A DNA stretch of 53,002 nucleotides from Pseudogemmobacter hezensis (GCF_013155295.1 NZ_JABJXT010000024.1:1-53002); one strand, 5' to 3'; shown: positions 1 through 8,010, counted from the stretch's first letter. Notes: generated by a model not told the origin, from the sequence alone. Translations and numbers: made by a program.

Positions 1-60
1 CAGGGCCCGGCTGTAGCTCGACCAGTTCGTTGTGCGAAAAAGAGGGATCGGCTTGCTCAT
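1..60 (-). CDS. IS5-family transposase, N-terminal 20 residues (runs off window)
   Basis: Reading the reverse strand from base 60 gives MSKPIPLFRTTNWSSYSRAL, which resembles the N-terminus of IS5-family DDE transposases (usual pattern RTTNWxxYNxALxxRGSL). The rest lies beyond the left edge of the window. An inverted-repeat-like terminus lies about 55 bases upstream of the start codon, as expected for a compact IS. Whether the element is intact cannot be judged here. Confidence 0.6.
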   Translation of the reverse strand, partial: MSKPIPLFRTTNWSSYSRAL

Positions 61-127
61 AGAGCCAACCTAACCCGCTGACTCACAAACATGAATCCAT
101 GAGCCGGCCGGATAGTGCAACAAAGCC
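1..127 (-). mobile_element. End of an IS5-family insertion sequence
   Basis: The inferred terminal inverted repeat is at 115-127. Read outward-in on the minus strand it is GGCTTTGTTGCAC, a sequence type common at the ends of IS5 and IS6 family elements. It is followed by a short leader and the transposase start at base 60. The element boundary is therefore probably at base 127. The other end is outside the window. Confidence 0.5.
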
Positions 128-218
128 TATGTAAACCATGGATCGGTATGGCTGATGTGACATGCGGGCACCTTCATGACCAGGTCACGTGTAAGATAAC
201 TTTATGATTTATAGATAA

Positions 219-548
219 TTACTGCGCATCTGTCTGCAAGCAGGCAATGATCGTACCTTGCGCGGCATCGTCGTCATCTGTAACAACTGCCTCCTCAACA
301 ACCTCGGAAATGGCACCGGTCGAGAGCAGATCCTCAACGCAGAGATCGCACCAGAGCCTGGCCTCAGGGAGTTTGAAGCCCGCGTTCAGCTGGTATCGCG
401 TTCCGTCTGCGATCTCGGATCCATAATGCCCCTGAAGTGTTATGCCGATGCGGATTGTCGCACAGCGGTAGCCCTGATCTGGTTCATTCACGAAGACTGC
501 CGAATATCCACGTTGGCAGCTCTCACATGTTACGAAAAATCTGTTCAT
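219..548 (-). CDS. Small hypothetical protein with two CxxC motifs
   Basis: A 109-residue protein that I do not recognise. It starts at an ATG preceded by a GGGGAG ribosome binding site about 6 bases upstream, which supports a real gene. It has CESC at residues 8-11 and CDLC near residues 67-70, a spacing that could hold one metal ion such as zinc. The C-terminal third is acidic (a VVTDDDDAAQ stretch). There is no signal peptide or membrane segment. It stands alone between an IS5 end and IS6 debris, so it may be a leftover of a larger locus. A small zinc-ribbon protein is possible, but no function is assigned. Confidence 0.55.
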   Translation of the reverse strand: MNRFFVTCESCQRGYSAVFVNEPDQGYRCATIRIGITLQGHYGSEIADGTRYQLNAGFKLPEARLWCDLCVEDLLSTGAISEVVEEAVVTDDDDAAQGTIIACLQTDAQ

Positions 549-599
549 TCAAATCTCCCCGAGGCTTGTTCCCTTCACGATAATTTTTGGGTGCCAGGC

Positions 600-965
600 T
601 TCAAGGCATGACTGAAAATTTTATGATTTTGGATTCCCCGGCATTCGGAATTGATAGCTGACTGACTGGCCGCTACTCCGCTCCGCCGTTTCGGGTTGAT
701 AGGGTGAGCCAGGCCCCGTCCGCTGTCGGCCTTATACGGCTTTCCCGTAGTGTTTTGCTTTACACGCCCTCCCTGCTATCGCGGAAAGGGACAACTCGAT
801 GACTTTTAGCCACCCGCAGCCGCTTCATGCCGCCGCTTCCGTGGTCGAATTTCGCACCGCCGTTCTCAGAGCCGGGACTATCTCGTCGCGCTCCAACGGC
901 AGACGTGAGGAGTAATTCCACCAACCAGGGCCTCGGTCGCAAGGCCGGGGCCTTCACGCATCCTC
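600..965. other. Intergenic stretch without a recognisable gene
   Basis: Several open frames exist here, but none has a credible ribosome binding site, codon use or recognisable family motif. A GC-rich segment near 928-952 can form a short stem (AGGCC/GGCCT arms). Given the IS6 remnant next to it, this is probably decayed mobile-element or gene debris. Confidence 0.4.
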
Positions 966-1092
966 TCAGACTGCCGCGTTTGCGATCAGAGCGTTTCGCG
1001 CGGCCTCATATGCACCCATCAGCGCCGGTTGCCCCTGCAACCCCTCAAGCGCGAAGCTGTTGAGGAACTGACGCCCGGCGAACAGCCTGCGG
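966..1092 (-). pseudogene. C-terminal gene fragment of unknown family
   Basis: Downstream of the broken IS6 transposase, another minus-strand frame reads DRRLFAGRQFLNSFALEGL followed by about 23 more residues to a TGA at 966-968. It has the look of a real protein C-terminus (helical, alternating Ala/Leu, ending NAAV) but no start. It was probably cut off when the IS6 element inserted or decayed. I do not recognise the family. Confidence 0.3.
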
Positions 1093-1264
1093 TCAACCAG
1101 GGTAGGAGACGCTGTAGCGGAGGTTGAAGAAAACCGCGTGCAGGATCACGGACTTCGGATAATGCACACCCGTGAACTCGATCATGCCAACCGCCTCTTT
1201 CCAACTCACTGACAACGCTGACATATCACGCGCGCGCAAAAAGTCGAAATTTTGCAACAGTACC
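1093..1264 (-). mobile_element. IS6-family (IS26-like) insertion sequence remnant
   Basis: The minus strand starting at 1185 encodes MIEFTGVHYPKSVILHAVFF and a further NLRYSVSYP, the usual N-terminus of IS6-family transposases in Rhodobacterales. A TGA stop follows after 30 codons (1093-1095). About 65 bases upstream, at 1251-1264, the sequence reads GGTACTGTTGCAAA on the minus strand, which matches the IS26-type terminal repeat pattern (GGCACTGTTGCAAA). Only the left end and about 30 codons survive, and the catalytic domain is missing. The terminus lies 13 bases from the stop codon of the neighbouring phosphatase gene. Confidence 0.7.
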
Positions 1265-1276
1265 AACACATAGCCC

Positions 1277-2044
1277 TTAGGTCCCGGCGGTAAGAAGTCC
1301 GGCTGCGGCCTTCACCACCTCGGCCTTTCCGAAGACGAAATCGATCGGCGCGCCAGGGGGGGCTGCCGTGAAATCCACGGTTCCGTGATATCCCAGCCCC
1401 GAAACCGCACCGATCCCGCCCGCGACATCCCAGGCCTTATTGCCCAAGCCCAGCATCGCATCGATCTGACCCTCGGCCAGCTGCATCAGCGCAACCGCGG
1501 TCGAGCCACCATTGCGGTAGCCCATCCGCAGATCCCCCAGAACCCCGGCAATCACAGCCGTTTCGCGGGCGATGGGCGTAGTGGAGGCAAAGCCGAATGA
1601 GATCAGCCCTGTCGCGCGATCGAGCGGAGCGGCCGGAGGCAGCTTTAACTCGTTTACCCGCGCGCCTTCATCCCTGCCGCCGATCAGCAGGCGGTTCCGG
1701 ATCGGGCAGAAGACCGCGCCTGCACGGGGCTGCCCGTCTTCGATCAGGCCTATCGAGACCGCCCAATCCGGCAGGCCGCGAACGAAATTGAAGGTCCCGT
1801 CAATCGGATCGATGATCCATTGCCGCCGGGCGCCGGGGCGCAGCGAAGTTCCCTCTTCGCCGATGATGCCGTCCTCGGGGAAGGCCTCGGACAAGGCCTG
1901 CAGAAGAAACGCCTCCACATCACGGTCCGCAACGGTGACCAGATCCAGCGGGCCCTTCGCCTCAACCGTAAAGCCCCGACCGGTGGTATAGGTCAAAGCA
2001 CGTTCTCCTGCGGCGCGGGTGATCTGCTCTAATGCGTCAAACAT
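1277..2044 (-). CDS. Inositol monophosphatase family protein (sugar/polyol phosphatase)
   Basis: A 255-residue protein of the Mg2+-dependent, Li+-sensitive IMPase/FBPase superfamily. The family metal-binding motifs are in order: IGEEG (about residues 60-64), WIIDPIDGTFNFVRGLP (about 75-91) and WDVAGG near residue 210. Length is normal for the family and no key residue is missing. The start has a GGAGG site within a CCTCCGGAGG palindrome 5-9 bases upstream. It is transcribed divergently from an ABC importer and a SorC regulator gene, with a strong palindrome between them. This suggests it hydrolyses a phosphate ester brought in by that importer. Known substrates in the family include inositol phosphates, histidinol phosphate, 3'-phosphoadenosine phosphates and sugar bisphosphates; sequence alone does not choose among them. 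Confidence 0.88.
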   Translation of the reverse strand: MFDALEQITRAAGERALTYTTGRGFTVEAKGPLDLVTVADRDVEAFLLQALSEAFPEDGIIGEEGTSLRPGARRQWIIDPIDGTFNFVRGLPDWAVSIGLIEDGQPRAGAVFCPIRNRLLIGGRDEGARVNELKLPPAAPLDRATGLISFGFASTTPIARETAVIAGVLGDLRMGYRNGGSTAVALMQLAEGQIDAMLGLGNKAWDVAGGIGAVSGLGYHGTVDFTAAPPGAPIDFVFGKAEVVKAAAGLLTAGT

Positions 2045-2060
2045 GGGGCCTCCGGAGGTA

Positions 2061-2092
2061 TGTCAAATGTCAAATCCTATTGACATATGACA
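2061..2092. promoter_or_regulatory. Palindromic operator, probable SorC-regulator site
   Basis: The sequence is TGTCAAATGTCAA, a 6-base spacer ATCCTA, then TTGACATATGACA. The 13-base arms match as an inverted repeat at 12 of 13 positions. Each arm itself holds two TGTCA-like half-sites in tandem, so four subunits could bind, as expected for tetrameric SorC-family regulators. It sits 17 bases upstream of the phosphatase start and 80 bases upstream of the binding-protein start, and so could control both divergent units. The only regulator gene in the unit is the SorC gene at 6038. Confidence 0.75.
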
Positions 2093-2171
2093 GCGACTGC
2101 ATAGCATCGGTCAAGTGGGGATGTGCGGCGCGGGGAGGCGCGGCACTCCATCAACGGCCGAGGAGGGGCTC

Positions 2172-3176
2172 ATGTTGAAATTCGTCAAACGTGCGGCAAG
2201 CAGTGCTGCAATCGTTCTTGCCCTTGGGGCCGGTGCGTCCATGGCACAGGATCACGAAGGGAAACTTGTCGTCTATGCGTCGCACCCCTCAGAGATGGTT
2301 GACCATTTCACCGAGGCTTTCGGCAAGAAATACAGCATCGAAGTGCTGACCGTGAAAGCGGGCACCGGTGAGTTGCTGAACCGTATCAAGGCCGAGGCAA
2401 GCCGCCCCGAGGCCGATATCCTCTGGGGGGGTTTCTCGGATACCGGCGGTTCGATGCCGGATCTGTTCGAGGCCTATCAGTCGCCCGAACTGGCCAGTAT
2501 CGAACCCTCGATGCATGATGCGAAGGGCTACAACACCCCCTTCGCTGCCTCGCTGATGGTCATCATGGCCAACCGCGACATGGTGAAGCCGGAAGACCGT
2601 CCCAAGACCTGGAAGGATCTGGCCGATCCCAAATGGCACGGGCTGGTGGTTCATGCCGATCCGTCGAAATCCAGCTCTTCCCTGGCTGCGCTGAACACCT
2701 GGCTGATGATCTATGGCCGGGATGATACGGGCTGGCAGGTCGTCGAAGAGATGACCAAGAACCAGAATATCGTGCTGAAATCCTCGCTGGTCTTCCAGCA
2801 GGTCGGGCGCGGGGAATACCCCCTTGGCGTGACCTATGAAGAGGCCGCCTTCAACTATGTTCTGGCCGATGAGGCGGACATCATCTACCCCGAGGACGGC
2901 ACGCTGGCCCAGCCCGAGGGCATGTTCATCGTCAAGGGTTCGCAAAATCCGAATGCGGCGAAACTCTTTGCGGATTACCTGCTCTCGGAAGAGGCGCAGA
3001 AGGATCTTGTGGTGAATTTCCCGGGCCGCCGCCCGACCCGGATCGGCGTGGCCGCGCATGAGAAGATGGTGCCGCTGCAGGATATCAAGATCATTGATTA
3101 CGATGCGGATTGGGCCGCGGCAAACCGTGCCGATACCCTGGCCCGCATGCAGAAGATCATCCTCGCCACCCAGTAA
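2172..3176 (+). CDS. ABC importer periplasmic substrate-binding protein (Fbp/AfuA-type)
   Basis: A 334-residue secreted protein. I start it at the ATG at 2172, which follows a GAGGAGGGG ribosome binding site and gives a clean Sec signal peptide (KFVKRAA, a hydrophobic core, then ASMAQ/D with cleavage near residue 25). An upstream ATG at 2115 would bury the signal. The mature part begins KLVVYASHPSEMV and contains ADILWGGFSD and an EYPLGVTYEEAA hinge region. This is the pattern of cluster D-type proteins (FbpA, AfuA, PhnS) that bind Fe3+, sugar phosphates or phosphonates. No tyrosine pair typical of Fe3+-binding FbpA is evident near the C-terminus, and the neighbouring phosphatase and SorC regulator favour a phosphorylated ligand. 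It is the first gene of a four-gene operon. Confidence 0.85.
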   Translation: MLKFVKRAASSAAIVLALGAGASMAQDHEGKLVVYASHPSEMVDHFTEAFGKKYSIEVLTVKAGTGELLNRIKAEASRPEADILWGGFSDTGGSMPDLFEAYQSPELASIEPSMHDAKGYNTPFAASLMVIMANRDMVKPEDRPKTWKDLADPKWHGLVVHADPSKSSSSLAALNTWLMIYGRDDTGWQVVEEMTKNQNIVLKSSLVFQQVGRGEYPLGVTYEEAAFNYVLADEADIIYPEDGTLAQPEGMFIVKGSQNPNAAKLFADYLLSEEAQKDLVVNFPGRRPTRIGVAAHEKMVPLQDIKIIDYDADWAAANRADTLARMQKIILATQ

Positions 3177-3200
3177 GCCCTTATTTTCACACAAATATGA

Positions 3201-3221
3201 CCCGCCCCTTTCGGGGGCGGG
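3201..3221 (+). terminator. Intercistronic stem-loop after the binding-protein gene
   Basis: CCCGCCCC, a 4-base loop TTTC, then GGGGGCGGG form a strong GC stem 24 bases after the binding-protein stop. No U-run follows, so it is more likely an mRNA-stabilising or partial-termination hairpin than a full terminator. Such hairpins commonly let a periplasmic binding protein be made in excess over its membrane partners. Confidence 0.65.
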
Positions 3222-3265
3222 CCAGAGAGATATGTCTTCCGTAAAGCCCAAGGCCGGAGCCGCCG

Positions 3266-4354
3266 ATGACCAAATCCGTATCCATCGAACAGATCACCAA
3301 GAAATTCGACAGCTCGGTCGCCGTGAACAATGTCTCGATTGAGATCGGCCAGGGCGAGTTCTTCACCCTGCTTGGCTCATCCGGCTGCGGCAAGACCACC
3401 CTGCTGCGGATGGTGGCGGGCTTTTTGCAGCAAAGCAGTGGCCATATCCGCTTTGACCGCAAGATCATCGACACTGTCCCCGCGCATGAGCGCAATACCG
3501 GCATGGTGTTCCAGAACTACGCGATCTTTCCGCATCTGACGGTGGCCGAGAATGTCGCCTATGGGCTGAAGGTGCGCAAACAGGCGAAGGGCGATATCGA
3601 CCGCGAAGTGCGCAAGATGCTGGAGCTGGTGCGGCTGGACCATCTGGCCCACCGCCTGCCGCGCGAGCTTTCGGGCGGGCAGCAGCAGCGCGTGGTGCTG
3701 GCGCGGGCACTGGCCATCCGGCCCGATGTCCTGCTGATGGACGAGCCGCTCTCGAACCTCGATACCGAAATGCGGCTGCATCTGCGGTCCGAAATCCGGG
3801 CGATCCAGCAGCAATTCGGTGTTACCACCATCTATGTCACCCACGATCAGGAAGAGGCCTTGCTGATCTCTGACCGGGTGGCGGTCATGAGCATGGGCAA
3901 TGTCGAGCAGATCGCCCGCCCCGGCGATATCTACCTCAACCCTCAGACCCTGTTCGTGGCCAGTTTCATCGGCGACAACAATCTGATCCCGGTGGAGATC
4001 GAGGCGCTGGCGGCGGATGGCACGGCCAGCGCGCGGCTGCCCTCCGGTGAGCGCACCGAGGCGCGGGCAGCCACGGGCCAGCAGCTGACACAGGGGACAA
4101 AGGCGACGCTTTCGCTCCGCCCGCAGGATATCGACCTTGCACCGGCCGGCACCGGCGGGCTGCAGGGCAAGCTGACCGAGCTGCAGTTCCTTGGTGGCAC
4201 TATCAAGGCCTTCTTTGATCTTGGGACCGGCAAGCCGGTCACGGTCAGCCTGCAGGGCCGACATGGCACCCAGATCCCGGTAATCGGCGAGACGCGCAGC
4301 CTGATCCCGCTGCCGGGCGCCACCACCCTTTACGCGGGCGAGGTGAAGGCATGA
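3266..4354 (+). CDS. ABC importer ATPase (PotA/FbpC-type)
   Basis: A 362-residue ATP-hydrolysing subunit. It shows Walker A GSSGCGKTT (about residues 37-45), Q-loop region GMVFQNYAIFPHLTV, signature LSGGQQQR (about 134-141), Walker B VLLMDEPLSNLD and the switch histidine in YVTHDQEEAL. The C-terminal 120 residues form a TOBE-like regulatory domain (IPVEIEAL... LSLRPQDIDLAP), typical of FbpC, PotA and AfuC proteins. Its stop overlaps the permease start (ATGA at 4351), indicating translational coupling. It energises import through the permease encoded next. Confidence 0.92.
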   Translation: MTKSVSIEQITKKFDSSVAVNNVSIEIGQGEFFTLLGSSGCGKTTLLRMVAGFLQQSSGHIRFDRKIIDTVPAHERNTGMVFQNYAIFPHLTVAENVAYGLKVRKQAKGDIDREVRKMLELVRLDHLAHRLPRELSGGQQQRVVLARALAIRPDVLLMDEPLSNLDTEMRLHLRSEIRAIQQQFGVTTIYVTHDQEEALLISDRVAVMSMGNVEQIARPGDIYLNPQTLFVASFIGDNNLIPVEIEALAADGTASARLPSGERTEARAATGQQLTQGTKATLSLRPQDIDLAPAGTGGLQGKLTELQFLGGTIKAFFDLGTGKPVTVSLQGRHGTQIPVIGETRSLIPLPGATTLYAGEVKA

Positions 4355-6024
4355 CCACATCCGTCACAAACAACCGGCTGCGCGGGCTTCTCTCTTTCTG
4401 GCCCATCGTCACCCTGCTGGCGTTGGTCTGTTCGGTCTTTCTGCTGCTGGTCCCGGTCTGGAATATCGTCAGCCTCAGCTTTGCGGGCAAAGAGGGCGGC
4501 GCCGGTGTCTTCGAGAATTACGTCATGTTCTTCTCGGAGCCCTATTACTACCGCTCGCTCATCAATTCCTTCATCGTCTCGATCTCGGCTACGGTGCTGG
4601 CTTTGGTGATCGGGATTCCCGCCGCCTATATCGTCTCGCGCTATAACATCTGGGCGCGCAGCCTGATCAAAACCGCGGTGGTGCTGACCTTCGTCTCGCC
4701 GCCCTTCATCGGGTCCTACAGCTGGGTGATCCTTCTGGGGCGCAAGGGGGTGCTGACGCAGTTCTTTGCCGAATGGGGCATCAGCCTGCCCTCGATCTAT
4801 GGCGCGCCGGGGATCATCTTCGTCTTTACACTACAATATTTCCCCTTCGTGTTCCTGCTGGTCTCTTCGGGGCTGAAATCCATCGACCAAAGCGTCGAGG
4901 ATGCCGCGCGCAACCTTGGCTCCGGCGAGGCGCGGACCTTCTTCACGGTGATCGCGCCTCTTCTCCTGCCGTCAATCACCACCGGGGCGCTGCTGGTTTT
5001 CATCGCCGCCTTCACCGATCTCGGCACGCCGATCATCCTGGGCGAGAAGTTCCGGGTGCTGCCGGTGCTGATCTATGGCGAATTCGTCAATGATTTCGGA
5101 GGGGCCCCGGTGCTGGCCTCGACGCTGGCGGTGCTTTTGCTGATCGTGACCACCGGCGCGCTTTTGCTGCAGCGCTGGCTTGCGCGGCGCTATGCCTATG
5201 CGACGGCGGCGATCCGCCCCCTTGTGATGCAAAGCCCGCGCCCGGTGAAACGCATCGCGGCCTCGCTTTTCATCTACGGGCTGATCCTGCTAGCGCTGCT
5301 GCCGATGGTGAATATCATCATCTCGGCCTTCCTGAAATCGAACGGGCCGGTTCTGGTCGCCGAGTTCACCTTCGACAATTTTGACAAGGTCTGGCGTCTG
5401 GCCGGTGGCCCGCTGAAGAACACGCTGGTCTTCACTACCATCGCCACGCTGATGTGCGCGGTGATGGGCACGATGATCGCCTATATCATCGCCCGCCGTC
5501 CGGGGAAAATCTCGGCGCTGCTCGACACAGCGGTGATGTTTTCCTATGCCGTGCCGGGGATCGTGCTGGGGGTGGGGCTGGTTGTCACCTACCACAACCC
5601 GCCGCTGGCCCTGACCGGCACACCGCTGATCCTGATCCTGGCCTATTTCATCCGCCGCCTGCCCTTCTCGGTGCGCTCTTCGGTCTCGGCGCTGCAACAG
5701 CTCTCGAAGGATACCGAAGAGGCCTCGATCAATCTTGGCGCCGGGCCGGGCATGACCTTCCTCAAGATCACCGTGCCGCTTTTGTCGATGGCAATCCTGT
5801 CCGGCGCGCTGCTGACCTGGTCGAACACCATCCGCGAACTTTCTGCGACACTGGTGTTACAATCAGGGCGCACAACCACCATGAGCGTCGAAATTTTCAA
5901 CGAAGTGGCAAATGGCAATTTCGGAACCGCTTCGGCCCTTGGTATGACGCTGATCGTGCTTACCTTCCTGCCATTGGTGCTGCTCTTTACCTTCATGGGC
6001 AAAAGCGAGGAGGCGCTGGTCTGA
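4351..6024 (+). CDS. ABC importer permease with two fused transmembrane domains
   Basis: A 557-residue inner-membrane protein with about 12 hydrophobic segments. Two tandem BPD_transp_1 domains are visible, each with an EAA-type loop that contacts the ATPase: EDAARNLGSGEARTFF in the first half and EEASINLGAGPGMTFL in the second. The duplicated single-chain layout is the one used by FbpB/AfuB-type importers. It completes a one-binding-protein, one-ATPase, one-permease importer. The regulator gene begins 13 bases after its stop with its own AGAAGGAG ribosome binding site. Confidence 0.92.
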   Translation: MTTSVTNNRLRGLLSFWPIVTLLALVCSVFLLLVPVWNIVSLSFAGKEGGAGVFENYVMFFSEPYYYRSLINSFIVSISATVLALVIGIPAAYIVSRYNIWARSLIKTAVVLTFVSPPFIGSYSWVILLGRKGVLTQFFAEWGISLPSIYGAPGIIFVFTLQYFPFVFLLVSSGLKSIDQSVEDAARNLGSGEARTFFTVIAPLLLPSITTGALLVFIAAFTDLGTPIILGEKFRVLPVLIYGEFVNDFGGAPVLASTLAVLLLIVTTGALLLQRWLARRYAYATAAIRPLVMQSPRPVKRIAASLFIYGLILLALLPMVNIIISAFLKSNGPVLVAEFTFDNFDKVWRLAGGPLKNTLVFTTIATLMCAVMGTMIAYIIARRPGKISALLDTAVMFSYAVPGIVLGVGLVVTYHNPPLALTGTPLILILAYFIRRLPFSVRSSVSALQQLSKDTEEASINLGAGPGMTFLKITVPLLSMAILSGALLTWSNTIRELSATLVLQSGRTTTMSVEIFNEVANGNFGTASALGMTLIVLTFLPLVLLFTFMGKSEEALV

Positions 6025-6037
6025 GAAGGAGTAGGGA

Positions 6038-6985
6038 ATGAGCATGCAGCGCAATGCCGAAGAGATCATCGTCGAGGCCGCATGGGCCTACTACTATGAG
6101 GACCGCACACAAAACGAGATCGCGGGCATGCTCGGGGTCTCGCGCAGTTCGGTGGCGATGTATCTGCAGCAGGCCCGTGAGGCCGGGCTGGTCGAGGTGC
6201 GCCTGGATCCGGCGCGGTTCGACACCCGCACCCTCGCCGAGGCCCTGCGCAGCCATTACGGGCTGAAAGAGGTCTGGGTTGCCCCGGGCCGCACCGGCTC
6301 GATCGAGCGGGTGGCCCAGCTTGCCGCCCGCCAGCTGCCGGACCTGCTGGCCCCGGGTGACCGGCTGGGCGTGGCCTGGGGGCAGACGGTGGGCACGCTG
6401 GCGGAATATCTTGTGCCCAAAGAAATCCCCGACCTGAAGGTCCTGCAGCTGGTCGGCGCGATGCGGACACCCTATGGCTTTGACACCACGAATTGCGCCG
6501 CGCGGATTGCGGCGGCCTTCTCAGGGCGGGTGGTCAACCTTCATGCCCCGGCGATCCTCTCCACGCCGGAACTTGCCACGGCGCTGCGTCAGGAAGAGCT
6601 CATCACCCGGCAGCTGGATGCGCTGACCGAGATCAATAAGGTTGTCTTCGCTGTCGGCTCGGTCAACGATCAAAGCCATATCGTGCTTTGTGGCATCGCA
6701 ACGCCCGCCGCGCTGGAGGAATACCGCAAACTCGGCGCGGTCGGCATCGTGCTGGGTCGCTTCGTCGACCGCAATGGCGAACATATCGAAGGGCCGCTGG
6801 ATCCGCGGCTGATCGGCCTTCTGCCACAGGCCATCCGCGGCCGCGAGATGAGCATGCTTGTCTCCTGCGGGGCGGATAAGGTTCTGTCGATTGATGCGGC
6901 GCTGCGCGGCGGCTATGCTAACCGGTTGGTCACCGATCTGCCAACGGCGGAAGCGGTACTGGCCGGCCCTGCCCGCGCCGCCTGA
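6038..6985 (+). CDS. SorC-family transcriptional regulator
   Basis: A 315-residue protein with an N-terminal helix-turn-helix (about residues 20-50, QNEIAGMLGVSRSSVAMYLQ) followed by a sugar-phosphate-binding domain related to sugar isomerases (GDRLGVAWGQTVGTLAEYL and later GAVGIVLGRFVD). SorC/DeoR-like regulators of this type sense phosphorylated sugars or polyols and usually bind palindromes near their own operon. It is the last gene of the importer operon. The 32-bp palindrome at 2061 is the obvious candidate site, so the operon would be self-controlled and ligand-induced. Confidence 0.9.
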   Translation: MSMQRNAEEIIVEAAWAYYYEDRTQNEIAGMLGVSRSSVAMYLQQAREAGLVEVRLDPARFDTRTLAEALRSHYGLKEVWVAPGRTGSIERVAQLAARQLPDLLAPGDRLGVAWGQTVGTLAEYLVPKEIPDLKVLQLVGAMRTPYGFDTTNCAARIAAAFSGRVVNLHAPAILSTPELATALRQEELITRQLDALTEINKVVFAVGSVNDQSHIVLCGIATPAALEEYRKLGAVGIVLGRFVDRNGEHIEGPLDPRLIGLLPQAIRGREMSMLVSCGADKVLSIDAALRGGYANRLVTDLPTAEAVLAGPARAA

Positions 6986-7195
6986 CCTCCTGGCCATCCT
7001 GCCAGACCCGCCGGTTCTGTCGCAAATTCTGGACATGATCCGCCTCTCCGGGCGTCAGGGCGAATTTATGCTACCAGCTGAGCAAAGACCCGGAAAGCGG
7101 TTTGTCCGTTGGCCGGGATCTGGCCTTTCCGGATCATGTGCGCAGTTGTATTGACCCAGTGAATTTCTGCTCATTCTACAAGGGAGAACGTAGCA

Positions 7196-7510
7196 ATGAG
7201 TGTGACCATGGACGACAGCATCAAACGCTGGACGGCGAAGCGTAAAACAGCCCTGGTTATTGAGATCATTCAGGGCAAGAGCACGGTGGCGGAGGCCAGC
7301 CGGTCCTTCGACCTGTCGCCCTCGGAGATCGAGGGTTGGATCGATGACGAGAAGCGGGGGATGGAGAATTCGCTACGGGCGAACCCGCTCGACATTCGTG
7401 AGCAATACGAGACGCAGCTGACGGACCTGCAAGAGGCCTATGGCGAGGCCATGCTGGAGCTGCGTGCCGGAAAAAAACATCAGGCCCTGCTCGATGCGGA
7501 CGACAAATGA
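7196..7510 (+). CDS. IS3-family transposase OrfA (helix-turn-helix subunit)
   Basis: A 104-residue protein with an N-terminal helix-turn-helix (KRKTALVIEIIQGKSTVAEA, then SRSFDLSPSEIEGWIDDEKRG), which binds IS ends, and a C-terminal heptad-like helix (QYETQLTDLQEAYGEAMLEL). This layout is typical of OrfA of IS3 elements. The start has a GGGAG site 9 bases upstream. The stop overlaps the next start in an ATGA, where a -1 frameshift would normally make the OrfAB fusion. The reading frame is intact, but orfB is truncated, so the element cannot move by itself. Confidence 0.85.
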   Translation: MSVTMDDSIKRWTAKRKTALVIEIIQGKSTVAEASRSFDLSPSEIEGWIDDEKRGMENSLRANPLDIREQYETQLTDLQEAYGEAMLELRAGKKHQALLDADDK

Positions 7511-7663
7511 TCCAGAGCATCCAGCAGGGCCTTCTCTCTGAGGACATCAAGGTGCCGCTGACCAAGCTCTGCGCCTGGTTTGGGGTGCCACGCCGGACGG
7601 TATATTACCGGCCAGCCTCCACCCCGGCCGCGACGAGCGTGGACCAGAGCACCCATTCCTGAC
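7507..7663 (+). pseudogene. IS3-family transposase OrfB, truncated N-terminus
   Basis: The frame begins MIQSIQQGLLSEDIKVPL and continues TKLCAWFGVPRRTVYYRP, the N-terminal HTH region of an IS3 OrfB. After RPAST the sequence leaves the family and soon hits a TGA at 7661. The whole DDE catalytic core is missing. The break coincides with the inner end of the IS110 fragment, near 7615. Confidence 0.8.
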
Positions 7664-7841
7664 CGCCCGTTGCCTCAAGTCCAACCCGCACTGGCTGAAA
7701 CAAATCCTGAAGCTGCGTGAGAAGTTGCACATGGCCTGCTGTGGTGTTGGGCAGGCGGAGCCGTCGCCCGCTCGTCGCACAAAAGCCGTCGAGCCAATCG
7801 CGGGAAACATCTATGCCGATCACGGCTGCTGCTGGTATCAT
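7605..7841 (-). pseudogene. IS110-family transposase, N-terminal fragment
   Basis: The minus strand encodes GIDVSRDWLDGF near the N-terminus and VGLEATGGQEWVLW about 40 residues later. These carry the first acidic residues of the RuvC-like DEDD recombinase fold of IS110-family proteins. The frame runs into the IS3 junction after STLVAAGVEA, so about three quarters of the protein, including the serine-containing C-terminal domain, is absent. Confidence 0.8.
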
Positions 7842-8010
7842 ATCACTCTCTCTTCCTTATGCTTCGCGGTCCCGCAAAACGGGCCGCCGTCAACTGTTCG
7901 ATACGGTGAAGAGAGGCGGGATCAGCCTGCTAGCGATCGAGGTCAGGCCACAAGGTGTTCAGCGCTGTATCCCACCCCATCGCAGCTCCTGGCCGGGAGC
8001 CGCGATGGGG
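7842..8010 (-). ncRNA. Structured 5' non-coding end of IS110 (possible bridge-RNA relic)
   Basis: These roughly 170 bases lie directly upstream of the IS110 transposase start and hold no gene. Two hairpins are visible: GCGGTCCCG/CGGGCCGC around 7868-7889, and a long palindrome at 7975-8010 (CCCCATCGC and GCTCC against GGGAGC and GCGATGGGG, with one mismatch). In IS110-group elements the 5' non-coding end encodes the bridge RNA that guides target choice. Position and length fit, but no guide loops were verified. The palindrome could instead be a terminator. Confidence 0.3.

Noticed and set aside
827-1063. Plus-strand open frame of 78 codons in the left intergenic region
   Set aside because: It has no ribosome binding site or recognisable motif, and it overlaps the minus-strand IS6 debris and gene fragment.
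2289-3251. 320-codon reverse-strand open frame opposite the binding-protein gene
   Set aside because: It is a shadow of the GC-rich coding strand with no family motifs or start signals.
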